Below, one piece after another: positions 54,321-64,000 of a stretch of 64,000 nt of DNA. The position numbers were made by a program, and so were the translations under genes. Source of the DNA: Thunnus maccoyii (taxonomy: Eukaryota > Chordata > Actinopteri > Scombriformes > Scombridae); contig NC_056550.1 in NCBI RefSeq assembly GCF_910596095.1, forward strand, positions 6,968,501 to 7,032,500, written 5' to 3'. The notes under the pieces were generated by a model. The model worked only from the letters and a program-made list of their open reading frames with translations. It ran no database searches and was not told the DNA's origin. How positions within the stretch are numbered: position 1 is the first letter of the stretch; each line of letters starts with the position of its first letter.

Positions 54321-57300
54321 AATACATTTTACAATCAAATAATATTAACCTCTGCTCTGCAATAAATACTTCTTTCATGAATGTTTTCTCACCTCTATTG
54401 GCATTCTTGTTGGGGCACAGAAACATTGTTTTTATTTTGATTGGTTTATTTTGTCATAATAATATCGTGTTGTGTCTGCCTCGACGCTGGTGGGACCTGA
54501 GTGTGTTTATTGCCCTCTAGTGGTTACAGTGAGGAACTGCAATGCGAAATGAAACTCGTGGCTAACAAACAGCGCTAATATCATTAAAATATTCATTAAT
54601 ATTATTATGCACAACTATTATAAGAGAGATTATTACAAATAATATCATTAACACCAACACTGATTTTAACCGTGTTAATAAAAAAAACTGTTTCTGGTGT
54701 GGACACCTGCTAAAAACGCGTTACTTTTTTCCCACCTGCAATCTGCCTCTGACCCTGATACACTTACCCTACCCCAACCATCTCACTCCTCATGCCTAAA
54801 CCTAACCAGAGACAACTCTGAACCTAATCAACGAAGGCAACAAGTACTAGCCAATCAGAGACAGAGTAGGGCGGGTCTTCGTGGGCTTCGGGTGAGATTA
54901 AAATAATGCGCTAGAAAGAAAAAACATGATAGCATATAAACCTTTAAGGTGAATACCTTCAAAGCTGACGCAATCACATGCGAACTAAGAAATGATTAAC
55001 AAATTATCATGGTTATAGTCTAAATCATACAGATATTTATGCAGATTATTGTTATTATTTTATTATTATATTTTCAGAGTTGTCAATAACAGTATTCCTA
55101 GTCATAGTATTCAATGGGCAACATAGGCAAATGTAAATTTTGTGCGGTTGAAATGTCACAGACACCAAATCATCACTGTCAATTTGACAGCAACGTCAAC
55201 TGAGAACATAAATGGATTTCTCACAATTCAGAAGTTTGTTACTGTCTGACAAATCTTATTCCCTGAGTCCTTTGTTGTGAAAGAGTGGAGGACACTTTGA
55301 TACCACTCATATGTTTTCAATATAATACAAAGTAAAATAGATTTGAGTTTTAAACAGGGAATCTCAAAGATAAACGCCTGTCTGGCCTCTGACTGAATCA
55401 GACTCACCGTGATAGGATTTTTTTTCTTTTTCTGAGGAACCTTCTCATTGAATCATCAGTATTGATCCAATTTCTCACTATAACACCAGAACAACTTCCT
55501 AATTCTGCCCCTAAAAATCGATGACGGTCATGTGAGAGACAGTAATATAATGGAGTTTGAGTTTCATATTGCTCTAATAAACAGCACTTGTGAAAACTGC
55601 TATAGACACCTCACAGATTTCTCCCCAAGCTTCCTTCCTCTCCGCCACCTTTCTGCTTCATTGCCATCCCTCACTTCCCCCTTCCCTCCATCTCAACCTT
55701 TTATCACTCTATTTTCTTCATCACTCTATTTTCTTCTCTTTCACAGCTCTCGGTGGCTGACATGTACACACACAAAGATCTCTCATTTAATATCCCCGGA
55801 GTAAATGTCAGAGACAATTGCCAGGGGGACAAAATATAAACTGCTGGAGGGCAATGCAGCCTTACATGCACGGACCATAAATACCATAATTTGATTTGTC
55901 TGCTTCAAAACTGAGTCTGGGATTATTAAAACTTTTCAGAGGAAATGTAGAGTCAAAGCTGTAAAAAAAAAAAAAAAAAAAAAAATTGGCGAAGCATGAT
56001 ATCACCTTTCCAGGGACTATTTAATGTCTCAGCCAACGCTGCATACAAGAACAAGCCGCTTTTTCACAAGCATCCAATTAGAGTGGGTTGGCAGTAACTT
56101 GTCTATATTCACACTATGTAGCTCCCTGATTAGTGTTCTCAGCCTGCAAATTAAATACAGTGGAGAGCGTTGCTTGCCTGTGCACAGGTCTGTTAATCTG
56201 CAACCAGCCGTGACGGCCCTTATCAGCTGCCATGAGAATGAAACCACAAAACAGACCACATTACTGAAAGAAAAGAGTCTCGGGCAAAAGCAGTTTGTGC
56301 AGTCTTTATAGTGAAATACAGCAGCACAGCATGCTCAGTTATCTACATTTAAATGCACTGTCAGTGCTCCATTAAACAGACTTACTAACAGGCTATGTGT
56401 GTAACTGAATGTGTGTTTATTTTTGCCACAACATAAAAGAATAATGAAGAAAGCAAAAACATATGCACACCAAATTAAGCTCATATCTATCTTCACATGT
56501 GCATATTTTCTATCAAAAATGAGTATTGTTCAGACAAATTGCTCCATCAGGAACATTTAAATGACAATGTAAAGACAGTGGTCTTGCTATTGGATGCCAA
56601 ACACATCCACGTCCACTGTATGAGTCATCTGTTACTGCGGTGTGTGTGTAAGTGTGTGTGTAAGGTGGAGGATGGCAGCTGAGATGAGGTATGTGGAACT
56701 GAAACCATCTGGTTTTCTCCTCACCACAGTGAACAATAATAACTCCCCCTCCTCATCACCATCATCACCACACACACACACATACACACATACAATCCAC
56801 CAGCTGATCCTGTTGTCATGGCAGTAACACACAAGATGGTGGCAGGATGCTCTGTGGAGTGAGTCGGGTATTTAAGTCCTGGCTTTCAGTTGTTTCTGGT
56901 GACAAGATGAGATATAGTTAAGCATTAAATTGGAAGTAAAACATCAGCTGATGTGGTCATAGCGCTTCTGGGAAATGAAAGACACCAATTTTTGAAGACA
57001 ACGACCTATAAGTTCAAACAAAGCATCTGGTCTATAGAGTTTTTATTGTTCTGCTTTTATTGTAGAGGTACCTGAAAGCCTTGGAACAAAGCTCCCTGGA
57101 GACAAATTCTGAGGATCAGCTGGAGGAAAAGCTGCACAAACATCCCTAATTTGAAGGAAGAGCATCTCTACCACAGTATAGCTGCATGAACGTCATCTGT
57201 TGCCAAATTCACACTGCAACTGAGAAGGTCAGTGAAATATACGTGGGCAGAATAACCTCTTTGAACATGAACATGAACTTGAAATTAATTACTACACTTG

Positions 57301-57420
57301 TAAAATATTCTAATATTCCAATAAACACAGTGTGTACACCTGGAGGATATCTACAGAGAGCAGAGGAAAAACAGCAGCTGGGAAATGTGAGAATTATAAT
57401 CATTCACGTTGCACAAAAAT
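54321..57420. other. Intergenic spacer with minor repeats
   Basis: About 54690-54915 (CCTACCCCAACCATCTCACTC .. AGCCAATCAGAGACAGAGTA) resembles a common fish interspersed repeat. A 23-base A run lies at 55961-55984. A short CA/CACA tract is at 56770-56795. No exon was recognised in either orientation. Confidence 0.45.
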
Positions 57421-58014
57421 GATTTTATTCATAACACTCAGATGTCTCTGAGTTGTGTGTGTGTGAGAGAGATTTATTGCAAAACTAATTGCACTGCAAG
57501 CTACTACAATGTACTGTGTGTGCCTGTTAGTTAAAGACAAAAATGCAGCACTGAGAAAGTCTTTATTACCACAGCATTGCAAAGATGATCATTTCCATAA
57601 TCGGTCACACAAAATGATACATCATACACATGATGATTTTTTAACATATGTGTGAAAATGCTTTGTACAAAACACACACTGTAAGGCAGAATACTTAATG
57701 ACTAATTACATGCAGCTCAGACAAAGACTTTGGTTTAAGTTGTGGACTGAAGAGTAACTGAGCAGCAGCTGGCAAATCATTTCAATCACATGTACAATAT
57801 TTGCAGTAGGAAAGCTTTCTGCATGATTTTGATGACCAGCAGAAAGCAACAAGGTTTTCTGCATTTTTACTTTATTCATAAAATTATCATATCGTGTCCT
57901 TAATATACTGCATCTCTTCTACATTTTAAGGCTTCTCTTAACCGGACCACATCTCAAGACTGATGATAATTCTAGATATCCTTCATGTAAATAGTGAAAT
58001 GATGTGTTGTGTTG

Positions 58015-58170
58015 AAATGATTAGTGATTAAATCATTCAGGAGAGAATTAAACAACTATTTTGATGATGGATTAGTCATTTACAGTCTTTTATCAAGCAA
58101 AATTATCCAATCATTCTCCAAATGTGATGATTTGTTGCTTTTTTCTGGTTTATATTATTATAAATTGGCA
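58015..58170 (+). mobile_element. Decayed hAT-type MITE fragment
   Basis: Matches the middle of the 'AGAGCTGCAAC' family: AACTATTTTGATGATGGATT, TCAAGCAAAATTATCCAA, GATGATTTGTTGCTTTTTTC. Terminal repeats are not recognisable. Confidence 0.5.
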
Positions 58171-58511
58171 AAGGAAGATTAGCAAGTGTAGTTTGTTCCG
58201 TGAGGGACGTCTACACTGTGTCTAATACACCACAAATGGATAATTGCACTGTCAGAGCAGCCGTTAAAATATGTAATTACCTTAATAGGACAGGAACCAT
58301 TACTATATCTATAAGCCAGTTAGTTTCCCCACTGCAAGACATACAAACACTGTATTTCACAGTAGCAAATCACATAAAGTATAGCAATACACATCCTTTA
58401 CATGATGGGTAGGAGCATATATGAAGATGAATGCAGATCATCTTTCCTAATAAGGGAGACATACAATATACTCAAGAAAGCACTGGGGACGTGCACATAA
58501 CCATCCATATG

Positions 58512-58515
<4 letters not shown>

Positions 58516-58599
<84 letters not shown>
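58516..58599. repeat. Long (CA)n microsatellite
   Basis: About 42 uninterrupted AC dinucleotides. In the bmerb1 transcript it reads as a long UG repeat in the 3' UTR. Confidence 0.97.
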
Positions 58600-58600
<1 letters not shown>

Positions 58601-58644
58601 GCACACATTTTCAGGTAGAATCCTGTTTTCCTCTGGATGGTGTT

Positions 58645-61600
58645 TTACATGATGGAGCAGGTGAAGCCGCAGCAGTCTTTCAGTAGTGTAAGTCCAGTTT
58701 TAGTGAAAAAGGGTGTTGACATCTGCTGTGATTTGGACGCTGCTTTTTGATCTTGCAAAGCACCTGATCGACAAGGAGACGTAACTGTAAACTCTTATTC
58801 ACCACAGCTTGTTCACACAGGTGCATTTAGATCTAAAAATAATACTCACATCGCCATATGCGCATTGAAAGAGTTGTTGTGTAATTGACCATTTGCTGAA
58901 TCCTTTGCTAAAGCAGACAAGCTTTGCTTTTCTCCACATGTTGAGGTGGTGTGCGTTAGGCTGTAATACGAGCAATACTCCATATATGAAGAGTTTGAAG
59001 GGTGGTGTCTTTTTATTACATTTTCAAAAACTGAAAATATAAGAACAAAAGTGTAAGCAATGTATCAGAAAGTGTGTCTATCTGCTCTAACTAGCTTACT
59101 ACCTACAATGCCTTTGCCTTTTAGAAATATATCATGTATAGAGCTATCAAGTGTAAAGCAGAGACACTTTTACAGGTACTTGTTTTAAAACAAGTCAGCT
59201 TGAAACATTAAAAAGTCAGCTGAAGACAGTTTTCAGCTTACTCACTGAGTTTTAGGATTAGAGTTAGCTTACACTAGCTAGCTACGTGTGATAAAATCTG
59301 CTAGTCGTCATTTCAGCTGACAAAATCCATGATTGTTGGCTAGAAATAAGAAACCTATTGTGTTCACTCTTCTGTGAAATCCAAGAACTGCTGTTTCAGA
59401 AATGACTGCAAATTCAATGGTAAATCTGCAACCGTTAATATTGTGCATTATGTGCCACACTAGAGTGGAAAGATAGACAGGTGTAGCATCAGGAACTAAG
59501 GGGGGCTTAATAGTCCCAAAAGTGTCTTTCTCTTCAACCAATAAAACAGGTGTAACTAGTAACATTAACGACAGCTCTGGTCTATTAAGTGTCTCATTAA
59601 AGTGTGACAGTGAGCCAGCATGAACAACACCAGGACCCTGAAACTGAAGCAGCTAAATGGAATTCAGCCATCGTTCATTTTATAATTCACACCTGTGCTT
59701 TTTGTTTGACATCAAAATGTCTTCCATGAAAAAGGCCTATATTGAAGTTTCAGCAGCAGAAAAAATGTTGTGCCCCTGACTCTTTGTGGCAAGTATGGAC
59801 AGGAGGAACAATTACAGCAACCAACCTTTCAATGGACATGTGAGTATTGTATTAAGACTTGAAAAAATGTGAGAATATCGTTTAACTTATGCTCTTATCT
59901 AAACCGACTTGTCAATCAGGGACTTTTGGTTGGAGCACACAGCTGATGCAAGGATTACACCTGAACTACCAGAAGCAGTATACCCACTGTCCCAACTGTC
60001 TGCATCCTCTTACATACAAATACAAATGTCATGAGTAGAGCTAAATGGTGACTACAAACATAACTACAACCCAATACTTGTTTTTGTTTTATTGGACGCA
60101 GGAACTGACAGCCTTGTGGTTAGACTCACCTTTTGTAGCCGAGGTCTTTGGAAATCTGGACTGTAAGAAGGCTGCCATTTCTCTGTCTTCCTCTCTTTCC
60201 CTGAGAAGAAGAATATTTCCTTATTTTTTATTTATTACATCTCGTTAAATGTCACTGGACAGCATTTGAGAAAAACCTGGGTTGGACTGACACGTCCTCA
60301 AGAAAAGGATTTTAATTAAATGTGCATGGTGTGCTACACACGATCATCTCCTCGTTCCATTTTCACATCCACATTGAATAATAAAGGAAGATGGTCTCTC
60401 AAATCCCTGCAGTCTTTCTGAGAACAATCAAAATGTCAATAATGTGAATTTTTTCACAAGAGACAAGGCCACATGTCTAGTAGATCCTGTCACACGCCCA
60501 GTAGTATTGGACTTAAGTGGATTAGTGGTGATGAAGCATTGATAAATGATTGCTTTGTGAGGGGTCAACAGTCACGGTCAAACGACAAAAATGTAACATG
60601 TTAAAAGCTCATTGTTTAATTGTTGCAACGAGCTACATCAATCTGAAGATTTAAGCCTTTAGAATTTGTCTTAATGAAAATCTATTGTCTTGTAAACAGA
60701 CAGCGTTGTAGTCTGTCTGTCTGCAGGGCCTGTGAGTCAGGAGAATACCACTTCATCAAAGTCATTTTCCATCAAGTGATTTAATAACCTCACCTCAGCC
60801 TCTCAAACTCCACATCATCAACGAGGAAGTCTCTAGTCTCCACCAGCTTGTTGATCTGCTGCAGCACCTCCTCTTCCCTCTCCCTGTCCTCCTTGGACTT
60901 GTCTTTGTCTGTTCAACAATCACATGACAAGCCATAAAATACAGCCCTCACTGAGTGTTAAAATGATAAATTATGACATTTTAGGATTTGTAAAACAGTC
61001 ATTACTATAGTTACAGTATACTTGCTGTGGATTCTTAGTTCTTAGTTCTTATTTAAAAGAGTATTGCTCTTGTCGTTAGATGTATTTCAATGAAAATACA
61101 GCAAATAAAAACAGTGTACACCTCCACCCAAAGCAAAATGTCTGCAGGTTTAACAACAGCTGGTGACAAACACTACACAGACAGGCAGTGACTCTTTTTT
61201 ATTTTACCTGGAATTGAGACAAGTTTCTGCAGCTCTTTCTTCAGCCTTGTGATTTCTTTGCAGAGCTGAATGTCATCCATCCTACGTGGAAAGAAAGAAA
61301 GAAAGGGAAAAACAGTCCCTCAAAAACCATGAATAGATATTTCACAGAAAAACAAGTTATTCTAAATTTAAAAAGCAGTTGTATTTCTACTGTCTTATGG
61401 TATTTTTATGGATAATTAGGACTAGAGAAGATGCACAACCACCACTTGATGAAGCAGAAACATACAGTATCAATAAAGACAGGCTTCACTATCAAACTGC
61501 CTGTGCTTTTATATTGAGGAGTTGGTATTTCAGTCAAAATCATTCACATTACTTTTATAGAGCATGGAGGACAACACAGCATCTCTATCTGTGTATTTTT

Positions 61601-63186
61601 CAGCAGGATCCTGTCATTCCAGTGTCTCAGAGATCCCTACAGGCAGCAGGAGAATATTCAGATGAATGTTTAAGTGGCTTCAGTTTGACAGACTGACACT
61701 GGTAGCTGTCAGTGATGAGCGTGATGACATACAACCTTTTGACTGCAACTGCTGTATGCAAGGCAGCCATAGAGTCAGAATTTCTACCCATCTCACTGTC
61801 AACATGACATAGTGAAGTACAATTAAGTGGTCATTATTATAGTTTCATTTTTCAATAGGGAAAGCACAAAAGGCTTGTCATTCAAATCATTATCAGATTA
61901 TCATTCAGATAAGAAAAGACTACTAATGCAAATAAAGACAGTATCTCTTCGCGGGGCTTAAAAATGTAGAATGGACTTTGCATTACGGTAACAAAGTAAT
62001 TTCCTTCATACCTTTACAAATGACAGCGTGAATGTGAAATTGTACGCGCTTATCAAAACAGAACAACACTGGACTCAGATGTTGGGCTCAGATGACGGTG
62101 AGATCCCTGATTTTATTAGCTGAAATAACGCCGCCACGCTGCCCTCTGTGGACGAACCACACCTGACAGTATCAGATCTCATTTCACTGTCTGACTCCGA
62201 TGTGGATTTCAAAACATCGGGAGCCTGTCTGACGAGTGTTTGTGTGTGTGTGTGTGTGTGTGTGTTTGTGGAGAGGCTGCTATTACAGTGATGGCAAAAA
62301 GAGGAAAATGACTCTGATAGGAATAGGTACTCTGAGCTGTTGATTCAATAAAATGTGTTTCACTTAAGTGTACTTCAGCAGTTTATATTTCAGGATGACT
62401 CATATGCTGCCACCCAGGAGTGCAAATTTGAAAGTAGTCTTGTTCATGTTGCAGTTTGCCTAAAGGATGCTGCTGCATCAACCACCTATGGCAGCATTTC
62501 AGTGGTAAAAAAAAAAATTTTTTTTTGGAATTATGTGTATTTGCTTTCTAGCCAAGAGTTTAATAAGCGGATTGATACCACTCCTCTGTGGCATCGATCT
62601 CTCCTCAAGAAAGCAAATGTGTATTTCCCAACATTTCAAACCATTCAGGTTTTAAAACTGTTCAAATTTTACCTCAGGAATGTAAGAATAATTTGTTTTC
62701 ACATAGTAGAGTTTTGTCGTTTTATCAAATCTCCCCATGATAGCTGACCTTCAATTACTGTCTGTATTGCAGTTTGTATCATTCATGTCAACACATGCAC
62801 AGCAGGATCAGGTGTGATTGTGTATCACCTTTCACCTCCTGGATGAAAAGTCCGTGTTCAGAGAACATTGACGTAAGTGAAAACCTGATGTGAAACTGCT
62901 ACATGTCATCATGAACCACAACACTTGCATGTGATTGTGGAGGTTCAGACTAGTCATTTTGAAAGCTTGCACAGCAATACCGCGAGCTAAAGTCATTATC
63001 TTGTACTTCTTCGATTCATCACATGGCTACATTATGCAGTGCTGGTGCCCCCCCACCTCCATCCTCATACATGTGGTCAAAATAATGAGGAAGGTCTCGA
63101 CAGAAAAAGAGTGAAATAATTAAAAGGAAGGATGAGAGAGAAAGGAGAAAAGGGCATCTTTCTAGATCTGGAAAAAAAAACGGTGA

Positions 63187-63225
<39 letters not shown>

Positions 63226-63753
63226 TGTGCTAGACCTTAAATAACACTGCTTTTTATGTTTTCTTCACACACTTTTTGCCATCATGCACATGGCTGCTCT
63301 CAGTCTCAGTGGCTGACAGTCGTGGTGCATCTTCTCTTATTCCTGAGGGACTGTCAGCAGTATCTCTGTGCATTCAGATCCCTGTACAGCAGAGCTTTAC
63401 TGTATGTGTGGGTGCAGAGGACCGAGCAGTGGAACGTCACATGACAGAAGAGGAGCATGTATTATCCTCTTGGGTCTGATGCCATCAGTGTTTGTCAGTA
63501 TGTGAAAAACTCCTCCTCAAATATTATCAGCTCCTCCCAAAACACCGTTTGGGAGCCATAAAGCATTTTTAAAAAAGCCAGATATAATCTGTAATAATGT
63601 GTTTGTCTACTTTTGAGATGCACTTAAGTGTTGAGGAAGCAGATCTTACATGTATCTCAGCTCTGATTCTCTCCGCACCAGGATGTCTCGTATCCGCTCA
63701 ATTTTGAACAGCTCTCCTTCAATGTCCTCGATTGTAATTGAGGAGTCGGCCAT
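58645..63753 (-). CDS. bmerb1: bMERB domain-containing protein 1 (C16orf45-like)
   Basis: Small coiled-coil protein of the bMERB (Rab-binding) family; in mammals BMERB1/MINP affects neuronal migration and cytoskeletal behaviour. Exons in phase: 63753-63650, 61281-61208, 60908-60794, 60200-60130 and 58763-58645 (stop TAA), giving 160 aa from the first visible ATG. The order of motifs matches the human protein: LFKIERIRDILVRRESELRYM, MDDIQLCKEITRLKKELQ, LVETRDFLVDDVEFERLR, REEDREMAAFL and LLKDCCGFTCSIM. The last four residues, CSIM, form a CaaX-like prenylation motif (CNIM in human). The exon holding the start opens at 63770 with an AG acceptor, and human isoforms have additional N-terminal residues, so the true start may lie beyond the right edge. 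The last exon has diverged most. Confidence 0.9.
62237..62268. repeat. (GT)n microsatellite in bmerb1 intron
   Basis: Alternating GT run interrupted once by TTT near each end. Confidence 0.85.
63190..63229. repeat. (GT)n microsatellite in bmerb1 intron
   Basis: Alternating GT run of about 17 units followed by TTTGTGTG. Confidence 0.85.
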
Positions 63754-64000
63754 CGAAATGACATCTTCAGCTGAAAGACAAACACATTCATTTGGGTCTG
63801 AAGATGGGATTATGAGATTTCACAGATACATTTTTTTTTTTAAATTTGTAGACTTTTGACTGCCTTGTATAACAAACAAATGACAAAAGCACAAAGTTTC
63901 TGTTCTTCTTGTACCAAATTTATTGTGAAAAATGTAAAGAAATCCATAAAGTGTGCAGTAGACTCCATTTAGATGTCTAAGTGATTTCAGGTGAAAGTGA

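Larger units (their letters stand above)
57421..58644 (-). other. Probable bmerb1 3' UTR and flank
   Basis: Lies immediately after the bmerb1 stop codon in transcript order. Minus-strand AATAAA signals occur near 57424 and 57472. The segment includes the long (CA)n run at 58516-58599 and a decayed hAT MITE at about 58015-58170. Confidence 0.5.

Noticed and set aside
55532-55804. Plus-strand frame of 90 codons
   Set aside because: Pyrimidine-rich low complexity, no supporting context.
58398-58652. Frames made of Val-Cys or His-Thr repeats
   Set aside because: Translations of a CA/TG microsatellite.

Overview
The window looks like teleost fish genomic DNA. Genes are split into short exons with GT..AG introns, their products match vertebrate families end to end, and the spacers carry fish-type hAT MITEs, L2-like and Rex1-like LINE tails and long CA/GT microsatellites. 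No prokaryotic gene, CRISPR array, rRNA or tRNA was recognised, and no LTR retrovirus or other virus-like element.

Layout, left to right. 1-1894: mostly non-coding, with a CpG-containing promoter-like patch near 600-910 that may belong to an unidentified minus-strand gene. 1895-5792 (-): ankrd54, 8 coding exons. 6861-12095 (-): foxred2, 9 coding exons. 15440-17330 (+): hmox1 with a TATA box, two antioxidant response elements, a non-coding first exon and 5 coding exons. 18423-23692 (-): mcm5, 16 exons, with E2F and CCAAT motifs upstream. 25470-30809 (-): gcat, 9 exons. 32234-39084 (-): tom1, 15 exons, with an apparent 1-base frame break in exon 4. 39085-43140: repeat-rich spacer with two perfect palindromes. 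43141-49138 (+): a reduced MAST-family kinase that joins its kinase domain to an acidic tandem-repeat tail. 49139-58644: a decayed purine-rich repeat, two LINE copies and AT-rich spacer. 58645-63753 (-): a bmerb1 (C16orf45-like) gene whose 5' end may lie beyond the window.

ankrd54, foxred2, hmox1, mcm5, gcat and tom1 all have human orthologues on 22q12-q13, so this is a reshuffled conserved block. The genes do not form a functional pathway: haem breakdown (hmox1), DNA replication licensing (mcm5), mitochondrial threonine/glycine metabolism (gcat), ER quality control (foxred2), endosomal sorting (tom1), nucleocytoplasmic scaffolding (ankrd54) and cytoskeleton/Rab-related work (bmerb1).

The most unusual items are four. 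The MAST-like kinase lacks the PDZ domain and most of the DUF1908 domain, and gains about 260 residues of acidic 43-aa and 27-aa repeats followed by a poly-Arg end. A hAT MITE with a perfect 8-bp target duplication sits so that the present hmox1 intron-5 splice donor spans the host/transposon junction. Two neighbouring perfect inverted repeats with almost no loop lie near 39.7 kb. The foxred2 protein has no KEEL/KDEL-type ER retrieval tail.
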